In this document: positions 33,545 to 41,888 of the stretch, piece by piece
How the letters are laid out: every line of letters starts with the position of its first letter
Numbering within the stretch: position 1 is the stretch's first letter
NCBI GenBank assembly: GCA_016705245.1
Contig: JADIYM010000002.1
Location: forward strand, 62,001 to 126,000
Direction of reading: 5' to 3'
Length of the DNA: 64,000 nucleotides
Origin: Blastocatellia bacterium
GTDB taxonomy: Bacteria; Acidobacteriota; Blastocatellia; UBA7656; JADIYM01
Translations under genes and position numbers: made by a program
Notes under the pieces: model-generated
The model's input: only the letters and a program-made list of their open reading frames with translations
Database searches by the model: none
Told to the model about the DNA's origin: nothing

Positions 33545-33812
33545 TCGAGCGCACCGTCCGAGAGAAGCTGACGATTTCCCGGACTCCGATGAGAATGTTG
33601 ATCAGTCCGAGACCGGTCACGAACCCACGCGCCCATCCGCTGACGATCCACTGCCGCAGCCACGGCCACCCTAGCCATTCCGTCAGCAGGAACCACACGT
33701 TGTTCTCCTCCCACGTGCGATGCCACGGCAGGCAAACGAGCAAGGCCCCGATTTCGAAACTCACCAGGATGCAGAGAACGACAGTGAGTTTGGCCGAGAA
33801 CGAACGCATCAT
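33513..33812 (-). CDS. Small membrane protein
   Basis: 99 residues with two membrane helices: SAKLTVVLCILVSFEIGALL and, after a Trp-rich loop (HRTWEENNVWFLLTEWLGWP), GFVTGLGLINILIGVREIV. I do not recognise the family. It sits three bases after the big TPR gene and overlaps thiE, so it is probably translated from the same transcript. The start is ATG with a second ATG adjacent. Confidence 0.6.
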   Translation of the reverse strand: MMRSFSAKLTVVLCILVSFEIGALLVCLPWHRTWEENNVWFLLTEWLGWPWLRQWIVSGWARGFVTGLGLINILIGVREIVSFSRTVRSIGGDSALPDH

Positions 33813-33815
33813 GGA

Positions 33816-36806
33816 TCAGGAGTTCTTGCGAGTGGACTGAAGCTCGCGAAGCTTGTCGCTCACTTCCCGGTAGTTGATGTCGATCGCATAGACCTCAGAG
33901 AAGACATCGATCGCCGCCTCGAGATCACCCTGACGCTCGTAGGCGAGGCCGAGATCGAACCGCATGGCCTGATACTCGTCCTCCGGACGGTTCGGCGTCT
34001 CGAGTCCCTTTCGGAACCACATGACGGCAAGTCGCGGCATGTCCTTCGCCATGAAACAGAGACCGAGCATGTTGCAGCACTGCACGTATCGTCCGTCCGG
34101 CGCATTCTGCGACGTCGCGCGGATCGCGGACTGGAACTCTTCGATCGCATCGTCGTGCAGTTCCATGTCGCGGTACGCGATGCCCAGATTGTAGTGAGTA
34201 TCGAAGTCCTGGAGCGTGTCGGTCTCGAACGTGCTCTTGAACTCCTCGAAAATGTCCTGAAGGACGCTGTCCTCTTCCTCGGCCTCAACGGCATCCGCGA
34301 GCTCAACCGGCTCCGCCGAGCCACCGATTCCGCCGGACGCGACCGCGCCCCTTCGCGACTCGATGGCCAGGAACTTGTCGTCAAGATTGTCGAGAAGATC
34401 GTCGAGCAGATCGCCCTCGGGCTCCGCCTCGACTTCGGGCTCAATCGTGAACGCGCCGGCGCCTGCATCGACATGCGCCACGACCTCGAACGGGTCACCG
34501 AGAGACGGCGCGAGGAGATCGGCGGCATCGATTGGAGCAGCCTCAACCATCTCAGGGGCCGCAGGCTCAGCTTCGAACGCTATGTCGAAACCGACCGACT
34601 CGGTCGAGATGTCGAAGACACTCTGACCAGAGTCTCCAAGCGTAATGGCCGAGAACTCGCCTCCGGTCGGTGACGACTCAGGTGCGCGCACGCTTTCGAT
34701 CGGTGGCAGCTCACTCGTCGAGAACGGCGACGGACGGCTCCTCAGCGCTTCGTTCTCGTCGGCCGCCGCTTCGCCTGCGTCAATAGTGAACATTGATGAC
34801 AGGTCGAACTCGGACTCGACGGGCTCCTCGACCTGAGCAGACAGCTCTGCGGCAACCTCGCCAGTTCCGATGCGATCCATCTGTGCCTTTAGATCGGCAG
34901 TGGATCGGAGCTTTGTATACCGCCGCATGATCTCGGGATGATCAGGGTAGGTCGTCGCAAGCCGATCGAGCGTGTCTCTCGCGATCTCGAGGTATCCCTG
35001 GGCGATGTAGAAATCGACGCCCTCGAGCTCGTCGCGAAGCACGGCGTCGGTCACTAGCGATCCGGACCCAGCCGGGACCGGGGGAGGAGCCGGTGCCCAC
35101 GAAGACTCGCCGCCGCCTGACGCCCCGGAAATTTCGAACGCGCCAAAACCATCTTCGTCGGCACCGATCGAGAACCCGCCGGACATGTCGAATCCCGCGG
35201 AGCCCGCGGGCTGCTCGGCTGCGACGTCGAACCCGCCGGCGTCCAGTTCGAAAGATGACTTCGAGGCAACGGATGCGTCGCTGGAGTACGGGGACCGGGC
35301 CGGGTTGAGCACCTCGGCGAGCTCCTCCATCTCGCGAGCCTTACCGTATTCGCCAATTCGCGTATAGAGCTGTCCAAGTTCGAGACACTGCACGGCGGCT
35401 CGATCTTCCATGCGTTGTGCGGTGTAGAGCTGCCTGAGGTGTTCTCGCGCCTCGATACTCTCCGGAGCCCGGTCGACGATCTGCTCGAGGATCATGATGG
35501 CGGACGTGATGTCACCGCCACGAGCCATCCGCTCGGCGTCGCTGATATCGCGCTGAATCGACGGATCGTCATCGACAGAGACCGACGGAGCGTGACGCTG
35601 CGCGAACGGACCCGTCGGGGTTGTCGAAATCTCTTCGGTGTTGACCCCAAGCGACTGAAGGCGCTGACGATGCGTCGGATTATCGGGCTCGAGCCTTACG
35701 AGCTGCTTCAGGGCGTCGATTGCCTCGACCGTCTGCCCTGATCGCACGGCAGCCTCGACTAGCGCCTCGAGCGTCGCGATGAGATTGTGGTCCTCGCGAA
35801 TCCGCTGATAGATGTCGGCGAGGCGCTGCAGCGACGGAATGTGGTTGTGGTTCTTGTCGAGCAGCGTGTGGAGGAAGTCGATGGCGCGGTCTTCCTCCCG
35901 ACGGCTGATGAGCACGTCGACGCAGCGGTCGAGCTGTTCGGCCGCGCGATCGAGCTGACCGTGTTGAGCGTACTTGCGCCCGACGTCGAGCACGTTCTGA
36001 TAACGGGACTTGTCGAGCTGGACGAGCGTCGTAAACGCGCTTTCGGCCTCACCCATCATGTCGGCGGCGAGGTAGGTCCTGCCGAGGACTTCGATGAGCT
36101 CGACGTCTCCCGGGTTCTTGTCGAAAGCCGTCTTGAGGAGGTCGATGGCACGCATCGGCTCGCCACGCGAAATGTAGGCGTCGGACACGGCCGAGAGCGC
36201 CGCTTTCGACTCGGGGTTGATCGCGAGCGCCTGAAGGCACGCGTCGAGGCCGATGTCGACCTTGCCCTTTCGAATCAGCTCCGTCCCGGCGGCGACGTAC
36301 GCGTCGTGCGCCTGTTCGCGCATGTTTTCGCGAAGATACGTTTCGGCGAGCTTGATGCGAACCGACGTGTTCTCGGGATCGAGATCGGCGATCTTCTGGT
36401 AGACCTCGAGGGCCTTCTGCGTCTTGCCGCTCCGGGCATACGAGTCCGCGACCTGGAGATACTGCTGTCGGGCCTCGACGAGCAGTCCCTGCTGAGAGTA
36501 GAGCGCAGCGAGCTTCAGCGAGATCTCGACGTTCTGGGGATTCAGCTTCGAGATCTTCTTGAACATCGCGATGGCCTTGAGTGTGAAGCCGTTCTCGCGA
36601 TAGCTCTCGGCGATCTTCGTGAAGTTGATGATCGCTTCTTCAACACGTCCCGCGCGCACGAGGAGATCCCCGAGCGTGTTGACGACGGTCAGGTCCGAGG
36701 AGTCGAACTCGGCAATCTTCGTGTAGTCGTCGATCGCCGCGTTGACCTTGCCCTGCTGCACGTGCTTTTCGGCCTGGCGCAGAGCTTTCGCTTTGTTGAA
36801 GGTCAT
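33816..36806 (-). CDS. Long TPR protein (996 residues)
   Basis: Residues 1-390 are about ten TPR units (for example AIDDYTKIAEFDSSDLTVVN, KALEVYQKIADLDPENTSVR, EEAIINFTKIAESYRENGFT). A second group of TPRs lies at about 415-500 and 570-625. A Gly/Ala/Asp/Glu-rich segment (about 630-800) is likely disordered. The C-terminal 150 residues (LQDFDTHYNLGIAYRDMELH to DVFSEVYAIDINYREV) form a final TPR cap. It is soluble and without a signal sequence, and probably a scaffold for a multi-protein assembly. It has its own promoter upstream at 36850-36878 and precedes a small membrane protein and thiE. Confidence 0.85.
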   Translation of the reverse strand: MTFNKAKALRQAEKHVQQGKVNAAIDDYTKIAEFDSSDLTVVNTLGDLLVRAGRVEEAIINFTKIAESYRENGFTLKAIAMFKKISKLNPQNVEISLKLAALYSQQGLLVEARQQYLQVADSYARSGKTQKALEVYQKIADLDPENTSVRIKLAETYLRENMREQAHDAYVAAGTELIRKGKVDIGLDACLQALAINPESKAALSAVSDAYISRGEPMRAIDLLKTAFDKNPGDVELIEVLGRTYLAADMMGEAESAFTTLVQLDKSRYQNVLDVGRKYAQHGQLDRAAEQLDRCVDVLISRREEDRAIDFLHTLLDKNHNHIPSLQRLADIYQRIREDHNLIATLEALVEAAVRSGQTVEAIDALKQLVRLEPDNPTHRQRLQSLGVNTEEISTTPTGPFAQRHAPSVSVDDDPSIQRDISDAERMARGGDITSAIMILEQIVDRAPESIEAREHLRQLYTAQRMEDRAAVQCLELGQLYTRIGEYGKAREMEELAEVLNPARSPYSSDASVASKSSFELDAGGFDVAAEQPAGSAGFDMSGGFSIGADEDGFGAFEISGASGGGESSWAPAPPPVPAGSGSLVTDAVLRDELEGVDFYIAQGYLEIARDTLDRLATTYPDHPEIMRRYTKLRSTADLKAQMDRIGTGEVAAELSAQVEEPVESEFDLSSMFTIDAGEAAADENEALRSRPSPFSTSELPPIESVRAPESSPTGGEFSAITLGDSGQSVFDISTESVGFDIAFEAEPAAPEMVEAAPIDAADLLAPSLGDPFEVVAHVDAGAGAFTIEPEVEAEPEGDLLDDLLDNLDDKFLAIESRRGAVASGGIGGSAEPVELADAVEAEEEDSVLQDIFEEFKSTFETDTLQDFDTHYNLGIAYRDMELHDDAIEEFQSAIRATSQNAPDGRYVQCCNMLGLCFMAKDMPRLAVMWFRKGLETPNRPEDEYQAMRFDLGLAYERQGDLEAAIDVFSEVYAIDINYREVSDKLRELQSTRKNS

Positions 36807-36849
36807 AGAGCGCTTCTAGTTCCCGGAATAGGCCTGCAACGATTGGCCG

Positions 36850-36878
36850 ACCGTACCACACGCATTCTGGAGTGTCAA
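36850..36878 (-). promoter_or_regulatory. Promoter of the long TPR gene
   Basis: On the minus strand TTGACA (36873-36878), 17 bases, then TACGGT (36850-36855) preceded by GTGTGG. It lies in the gap between rnhB and the TPR gene, about 45 bases before the start codon. Confidence 0.6.
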
Positions 36879-36915
36879 TTTTGCACTCTGCGCAAGTCCT
36901 ACGAGAAGTTGGGGT

Positions 36916-37581
36916 TCAGTCGATTCCCGCGAACAGGCTCGTCGTCAAAACTCCGCGAAAAGTCCGACGGTGAATCGGGCATGGTCCGAGGCGCGCAATG
37001 GCGTCCATGTGCGCCGCAGTGCCGTATCCGACATGATCGGCAAACCCGTAATCCGGCCACCGTTCGGAGTACCCGGCCATCAGTCGATCGCGCGCGACCT
37101 TTGCGACGATCGAGGCGGCGGCAATGCTCGCGGATGCAGCGTCTCCCGCGACGACCGTGCGCTGGGTTCCTGTCCATTCCGGAATTCGGGAATTGCCGTC
37201 GACGAGCAGGTAGTCCGGAACGACCGGAAGGGCACCGACCGCCTGCAGCATGGCGGCGAGGGTTGCTCGCAGGATGTTCGTGGCGTCGATCTCGGGCGCC
37301 TCGATGCAGGCGATGGCAACGCCAAGGGCTGAATCGGCGATCGCCGAGCTCAGCGCTTCGCGTCGCGTCCGGACCAGAGTCTTCGAGTCGGCGAGTCCAT
37401 CCGGAATTCGCTCCCGATCGAGTACCACGGCTGCGGCGACGACCGGGCCGGCGAGCGCACCACGTCCGACCTCGTCGAGTCCGGCTACGACGTAATAACC
37501 GTCACTCCAGGCTTCCTGCTCGTATTCGACTCCCGCCATCCGCCTTGGCTTGACGGCTCGTCGATGACCGGTTGCTTTCAC
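36916..37581 (-). CDS. rnhB: Ribonuclease HII
   Basis: 221 residues. It cuts the RNA strand of RNA-DNA hybrids and single ribonucleotides. The catalytic acidic residues are in AGLDEVGRGALAGPVVAA, ADSKTL and the VAKVARDRLM region; the motif DYLLVDGNS is also typical. The GTG at 37581 follows thiG by 13 bases; an ATG at 37539 (MAGVEY) has an AAGGCGG just upstream and is an equally good start, giving 207 residues. Its position within the thiamine region is probably transcriptional convenience. Confidence 0.9.
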   Translation of the reverse strand: MKATGHRRAVKPRRMAGVEYEQEAWSDGYYVVAGLDEVGRGALAGPVVAAAVVLDRERIPDGLADSKTLVRTRREALSSAIADSALGVAIACIEAPEIDATNILRATLAAMLQAVGALPVVPDYLLVDGNSRIPEWTGTQRTVVAGDAASASIAAASIVAKVARDRLMAGYSERWPDYGFADHVGYGTAAHMDAIARLGPCPIHRRTFRGVLTTSLFAGID

Positions 37582-37594
37582 TACGCCCGCACCG

Positions 37595-38367
37595 CTACTC
37601 GATCACGCCGGCCAATGGGCTGCTGGCGTTGGCATAGAGCCGCTTCGGCATTCGGCCAGCCAGAAAGGCGAGACGTCCGGCCCGAACCGCGAGCTTCATG
37701 GCCTCCGCCATCTGAATCGGGTGCTCGGCTGCGGCCACCGCGGTGTTCATGAGGATGGCATCGACGCCGAGCTCCATTGCCAGGGCTGCGTCTGATGCCG
37801 TGCCAACACCCGCATCCACGATGATCGGCACGGCGTCGATCTGCTCTCGCAAGATCTTCAGATTCGTGAGGTTCTGTATCCCCAGACCTGATCCGATCGG
37901 TGCCGCCGCCGGCATATGGCCGCGGCTCCAACATCGATGAGCCGCCGGGCAGCGATCAGGTCGTCATTGAGATACGGAAGGACCACGAACCCGTCGCGAA
38001 CCAGCTCGTCGGTCGCGGCGACGAGTCCGACGTTGTCAGAGAAGAGCGTGCGTTCGCACCCTATCACCTCGAGCTTGACCCAGTTGGTTCCGAGGGCTTC
38101 GCGCGCCAGCTGTGCAGTGCGAACGGCGTCGTCAGCCGTGTAGCAGGCGGCGGTGTTCGGCAGGAGGTGGATCTTCGGATCGATGAAGTCGAGCAACGAC
38201 TTTCCGGATCGATCACCGAGATCGATGCGCCGGACGGCAACCGTCACCATCTCGGTTTCGGCGATAGCGTAGGCGTCACGCATCGTACTGAAATCAGGGA
38301 ACTTGCCTGATCCAAGAATGAGCCGCGACGAGAACTCGCGACCAGCGATCGAAAAAGTGTCACTCAT
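37595..38367 (-). CDS. thiG: Thiazole synthase (frameshifted)
   Basis: ThiG builds the thiazole ring from deoxyxylulose phosphate, dehydroglycine and the ThiS thiocarboxylate. The N-terminal part (MSDTFSIAGREF, LGSGKFPDF, the catalytic Lys in TNWVKLEVIG) runs in one frame to about residue 150 (LIDVGAAAI). The remaining part, MPAAAPIGSGLGIQNLTNLK through AVAAAEHPIQMA, is in another frame. They join if one base is added at 37913-37917. So it is either a real frameshift or a sequence error; the coding sequence on both sides is intact, which favours the error. It follows thiS by 11 bases. Confidence 0.9.
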
Positions 38368-38378
38368 CTGCACATGTC

Positions 38379-38591
38379 CTAGCCGCCGCCTACAAAATGG
38401 ACGATTTCGACACGATCGGCGTCCTGGAGGATCCGTTCGGGCCAATCCTTCCGCTGCACGACGCGGCGATTGAGTTCGACGGCAATCCGTTCACCGGGAA
38501 GCCCGAGGACGGAAAGGAGGCCGTCGACGGAGATTCCGGCGTCGAAAGACCGGGTTTCTCCGTTCACGGTGAGCTGAATCTGGTCGGTCAT
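38379..38591 (-). CDS. thiS: Sulfur carrier protein ThiS
   Basis: 70 residues, the normal length, with the ubiquitin-like fold and the diglycine end (IVHFVGGG; the last glycine pair carries the thiocarboxylate). It delivers sulfur to ThiG, directly downstream. The start overlaps the end of the preceding gene by four bases (ATGA), so translation is coupled. Confidence 0.92.
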   Translation of the reverse strand: MTDQIQLTVNGETRSFDAGISVDGLLSVLGLPGERIAVELNRRVVQRKDWPERILQDADRVEIVHFVGGG

Positions 38592-39481
38592 CGCCTTCGG
38601 ATCAGGTGTTTGATCTCGCCATCGCCATACTTGGACGATGCCTGAACGACAACCGCGGCGCTGCCGGCGGTGAATGTGGGCAGCACGATATTAAAGGATG
38701 CGATTCCTTCGCGGTCTGTCCGACCGGGGAAAATCTGCGGCTTGAATGCCGTGCCGATGACCTTGACGACGACCGAAGCGGCTTCGATTGGCTGCCCTGT
38801 GCCACGCGTGGCCTGAACCTGCAGAACGACGGTGTCTCCGGCGAGAAAATCTGTCCGTCCGAGGAGTCGCAACCGCAGTTTCTCTTTCTGCAGACCACTT
38901 TGCAGGTAATCGGAGATGATCTTGTCGAGGTCCAGCTCTCCCGTGAGCGGACCGGTCACACGTTGAATGACGGCGCGGCCCGCGGCGTCCAGTTCAGGGA
39001 CGGCAACCGGGCGAGGCTCTTCGGGCGCCGGCTGCGGGAACATCGGCTCCCACGAATCCGGCTGCGCGATAGGCTGCACGGGCTCCGGAGTCAGCGACAA
39101 GACCTCGACCTGTTCGACTTCAACTGCCGGCGGAGGAGGCGGCGGCGGAGGAGGCTGAAGCGCCGCGACAGGAGCGAGTGGCTCCACACCGGCCTCTTTG
39201 GCGGCGGCCTTCTGCGAGGCGCGAACGAGCTCTTCGACCTTCCCGGCCTTCAGAATGGCAACGATGATCTGATGCTGCTTCTTGAGGATCTCGCCGAGGT
39301 CAGCGTCGTTGAGCGTCCCTGAGGCCATTTGGTCGGCGTAGGACGTCCGCTTGGCGGCAATGATCGTGCCTCCACGATAGACGAGGGTCTCCAGCAACGC
39401 CTTGTCGCGCCCCTTGTCTTCGGTCTGTACGTGGAGGAGTTCGTCCCCGGCCTGGACGTCCTGATTGTATCCGGTCAGCAT
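38588..39481 (-). CDS. Protein with poly-proline linker and C-terminal beta domain
   Basis: About 297 residues from the ATG at 39481. The N-terminal 115 residues are helical (YNQDVQAGDELLHVQTEDKG, YRGGTIIAAKRTSYADQM), then comes a run of nine prolines (AALQPPPPPPPPPAVEVE), an acidic Pro/Glu linker and a beta-rich end (LAGDTVVLQVQATRGTGQPI, AVVVQASSKYGDGEIKHLI) that resembles immunoglobulin-type or carboxypeptidase-regulatory-like modules. No signal sequence or family is recognised. It lies first in the group leading to thiS and overlaps it by four bases. Its role is unknown. Confidence 0.6.
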   Translation of the reverse strand: MLTGYNQDVQAGDELLHVQTEDKGRDKALLETLVYRGGTIIAAKRTSYADQMASGTLNDADLGEILKKQHQIIVAILKAGKVEELVRASQKAAAKEAGVEPLAPVAALQPPPPPPPPPAVEVEQVEVLSLTPEPVQPIAQPDSWEPMFPQPAPEEPRPVAVPELDAAGRAVIQRVTGPLTGELDLDKIISDYLQSGLQKEKLRLRLLGRTDFLAGDTVVLQVQATRGTGQPIEAASVVVKVIGTAFKPQIFPGRTDREGIASFNIVLPTFTAGSAAVVVQASSKYGDGEIKHLIRRR

Positions 39482-39642
39482 CGTTTTAAGGGCGCAACTT
39501 AGCATACGGACACGAAGAGCCGCAACGATGGCCACGTGAGGGCTCGCCCATCGCCGCGATTCCTTGACATACGTTGGGCCCGTTGACATTCTTGCCGCCT
39601 CGACCCCGGTGGTTCCCGAACGAGTTCTCCGAAAAGGCCCCG

Positions 39643-40236
39643 ATGAACACCCTTGTGTGCAGGAGATGCGGTCTGTACAACCCGCCGAACGTGAGTGCGT
39701 GCGGGCGGTGCGGCGAGGCATTCTCGCCTGGCGCTGGAGCCCCCGCCGGGGGGTGGGTGGCGCCTTCCCCTTACAATCGACCCGCTGCGTCCAAGGGGAG
39801 CTCGACGGGTCAGATAGTTGCCATCGTCGTCGCGGTCCTTGCCGTCGGAGTCCTGTTCATTGGAATCGTCGCCGCGATTGCGATTCCGTCCCTCATACGC
39901 GCTCGCGCAGCGGCGAACGAGTCCGCCGCGATCGGAACTCTGCGAGCGATTGCGGGGGCGGAAACTCAATATTTCGCGCGAAACAACAAGTACGGGACAC
40001 TCTCAGAGCTCGCCCGCGCAGGTTTCATCGACGCGAGTCTCGCGAACGGGGTCGAGCGCAATAGCTACGTCTTTCGAGAAGTAAAGGTGTCGCAGGATTC
40101 CTTCGAGTTCTGTGTTGAGTCGACAGACAAGGTCACCACAGGCCAGGCTTCCTACAACGTCACCCAGGAGTTCGTCATTCGGTATCGTGAGGGACGGGTA
40201 GCGCCGGTGGGACGCTCGGGCACCCCGATTGGGTGA
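39643..40236 (+). CDS. Zinc-ribbon protein with pilin-like membrane domain
   Basis: 197 residues from the ATG at 39643. The N terminus is a CxxC...CxxC zinc ribbon (LVCRRCGLYNPPN, ACGRCGEAF), then a Pro/Gly linker, a membrane helix (GQIVAIVVAVLAVGVLFIGI) continuing into AAIAIPSLIRARAAANESAA and a globular end (GTLRAIAGAETQYFARNNKYG) very like type IV pilins. The usual prepilin cleavage site is replaced by the ribbon, so it is probably not cleaved or assembled like a pilin. A cysteine near the end (FEFCVES) lies where pilins have a disulfide. It lies divergent from the preceding group and 136 bases upstream of nuoA. Confidence 0.75.
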   Translation: MNTLVCRRCGLYNPPNVSACGRCGEAFSPGAGAPAGGWVAPSPYNRPAASKGSSTGQIVAIVVAVLAVGVLFIGIVAAIAIPSLIRARAAANESAAIGTLRAIAGAETQYFARNNKYGTLSELARAGFIDASLANGVERNSYVFREVKVSQDSFEFCVESTDKVTTGQASYNVTQEFVIRYREGRVAPVGRSGTPIG

Positions 40237-40271
40237 CGAAAGTACCGCCCTGTCGCCGGCAGGCCCGTTTC

Positions 40272-40308
40272 TTGACACAGAATTCGACATTGTACTAATG
40301 TGCACAAT
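40272..40308 (+). promoter_or_regulatory. nuo operon promoter with overlapping inverted repeat
   Basis: TTGACA (40272-40277) and TACTAA (40293-40298) with a 15-16 base spacer lie about 75 bases before nuoA. An inverted repeat, ATTGTAC (40289-40295) with GCACAAT (40302-40308), covers the -10 box and could be an operator for a repressor. Both parts are inferred from pattern. Confidence 0.5.
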
Positions 40309-40341
40309 CTCCTGAGAACAGCAGCGTAGGAGTCCGAAATG

Positions 40342-40355
40342 GTCCAGATCTGGAC
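40342..40355 (+). promoter_or_regulatory. 14-bp perfect palindrome before nuoA
   Basis: GTCCAGATCTGGAC is a perfect palindrome six bases before the nuoA ribosome binding site (GAGGAGG at 40361-40367). It could be a regulator-binding site or form a short hairpin in the leader. Confidence 0.4.
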
Positions 40356-40372
40356 AATTCGAGGAGGCTCGC

Positions 40373-40819
40373 GTGGATGAGACTTTAGGTTTGGCGCTTC
40401 TGCTTCAGCAGACGGCCGCTCCGAGTGGGACCAGCGTGCTGGTGAGTTACATCCCGATCCTCATGATGCTCGCCATGGCGGGCGGTCTTGCGGCGATTCT
40501 GCTGACGACATCGCGCCTGATCGGGCAGAAGAAGCCGACGAAAGAGAAGCTGATGCCGTATGAGTGCGGCAAGGATCCGGTCGGCTCTGCGCGCGAACGT
40601 CATTCGGTCAGGTTCTTCATCGTCGCGATGATCTTCCTGCTGTTCGACATCGAGGCGATTTTCCTGATTCCGTGGGCCGTCGGCTTCAGCCGAGTGCTCG
40701 ACAGCCCCGACAAGGTCCTTCAACTGCTCTTCTATTCCGAGATGATGCTGTTCATCGGCGTGCTCTTCGCCGGACTGCTCTACATCTGGAAGAAGGGCGT
40801 CTTCGAATGGAATCGGTAA
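40373..40819 (+). CDS. nuoA: NADH-quinone oxidoreductase subunit A
   Basis: 148 residues with three membrane helices; NuoA belongs to the membrane arm near the quinone site of complex I. The characteristic MPYECGKDPVGSARERHSVR and FLLFDIEAIFLIPWAV are intact. The GTG start has GAGGAGG five bases upstream. It opens a run of 13 nuo genes. The N-terminal 20 residues (LLLQQTAAPSGTSVLVSYI) are a little longer than typical. Confidence 0.95.
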   Translation: MDETLGLALLLQQTAAPSGTSVLVSYIPILMMLAMAGGLAAILLTTSRLIGQKKPTKEKLMPYECGKDPVGSARERHSVRFFIVAMIFLLFDIEAIFLIPWAVGFSRVLDSPDKVLQLLFYSEMMLFIGVLFAGLLYIWKKGVFEWNR

Positions 40820-40860
40820 CTCGGGCGTCGCGCGGACCGTCCCGGACGAGGAACTAGCAC

Positions 40861-41394
40861 ATGGGTCTCGAGAACAGAGTCGTAAATGCGTTGCCAGAGG
40901 TGCTGACGACGCGCCTCGACTGGGTCGTCAACTGGGCCCGCAAGTCCAGCCTGTGGCCAGCGACCTTCGGGCTTGCGTGTTGCGCGATCGAAATGATGGC
41001 GATTACCGCTCCCCGCAACGATGTCGCGCGATTTGGTGCGGAGGCCTTCCGCGCCAGTCCTCGTCAAGCAGACGTGATGATCGTCGCCGGTCGTGTCTCG
41101 AAGAAGATGGCGCCGGTCCTTCGACGCATCTACGACCAGATGCCCGAGCCGAAATGGGTCATCTCCATGGGCGTCTGCGCGTCGGTCGGCGGGATTTTCG
41201 ATAACTACGCCATTCTGCAGGGGGTCGACAAGGTCGTGCCGGTGGACGTCTACGTGCCCGGCTGCCCGCCGCGGCCGGAGGGGCTCATCTACGCAATCAT
41301 GAAGCTTCAGGAGAAGATTCAGACCGACAGCCTGCGAAACCATCCGGACGTGCCGATGCTCGAAGAGCCGGCGCTCGTCGGGCGGGAGGCGTAA
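40861..41394 (+). CDS. nuoB: NADH-quinone oxidoreductase subunit B
   Basis: 177 residues. NuoB holds the N2 [4Fe-4S] cluster that passes electrons to quinone; the four ligand cysteines are in GLACCAIEM (adjacent pair), MGVCASVGG and VPGCPPRPEG. A typical size for the peripheral arm subunit. It follows nuoA by 41 bases. The C-terminal 25 residues (TDSLRNHPDVPMLEEPALVG) are a variable tail. Confidence 0.97.
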   Translation: MGLENRVVNALPEVLTTRLDWVVNWARKSSLWPATFGLACCAIEMMAITAPRNDVARFGAEAFRASPRQADVMIVAGRVSKKMAPVLRRIYDQMPEPKWVISMGVCASVGGIFDNYAILQGVDKVVPVDVYVPGCPPRPEGLIYAIMKLQEKIQTDSLRNHPDVPMLEEPALVGREA

Positions 41395-41398
41395 CAAT

Positions 41399-41878
41399 AT
41401 GGCGAAGGCTCCGTCTGCAGAGGACATCGCTGCGCTCGGTGAGCGTTTCTCGGAGGCCATTCGTGGCACACGGGAGGCGCTCGGCGAAGTCTCGGCGTAC
41501 GTCGATCCGGCTTTCATCCTCGAAGTCTGCACGTTTCTTCGCGACGATCCGCGTTTCCAGTTCAATCTCCTGTCGGATTTGACCGGTGTCGATCTCGGGC
41601 TCGATCAGGAGCCGCGTTTCGAGGTCATCTACCACCTCTATTCTCTCCCGCTGGGTCACCGCCTTCGGCTCAAGGCGCAACTGCCGTCCGAAGAGCCGAC
41701 GATCGATTCCGTGACATCCATCTGGAAGACGGCCAACTGGCACGAGCGCGAGACGTTCGACATGTTCGGCATCGTGTTCGAAGGGCATCCGGACCTTCGG
41801 CGCATTCTGACACCCGACGAATTTCAGTGGCATCCGCTCCGCAAGGATTTTCCCGTGCGCGGCTACGACGATTTCTAG
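41399..41878 (+). CDS. nuoC: NADH-quinone oxidoreductase subunit C
   Basis: 159 residues; a stand-alone NuoC, not fused with NuoD. The 30-kDa subunit family signature is in SIWKTANWHERETFDMFGIV and HPDLRRILTPDEFQWHPLRK. It forms part of the peripheral arm beside NuoD. It starts four bases after nuoB, and nuoD begins ten bases after its stop, so the three are tightly coupled. Confidence 0.95.
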   Translation: MAKAPSAEDIAALGERFSEAIRGTREALGEVSAYVDPAFILEVCTFLRDDPRFQFNLLSDLTGVDLGLDQEPRFEVIYHLYSLPLGHRLRLKAQLPSEEPTIDSVTSIWKTANWHERETFDMFGIVFEGHPDLRRILTPDEFQWHPLRKDFPVRGYDDF

Positions 41879-41888
41879 AGGGCAGAGC

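Noticed and set aside
38592..39642. A thiamine-sensing (TPP) riboswitch before the thiamine genes
   Set aside because: I looked for the conserved CUGAGA and ACC...CUGAUC core on the minus strand before thiS and its upstream gene and saw none.
40339..40380. A 13-codon leader peptide overlapping the nuoA start
   Set aside because: It has an ATG but no ribosome binding site of its own, and its stop overlaps the nuoA start only by chance of reading frame. I do not see attenuator stems that would use it.
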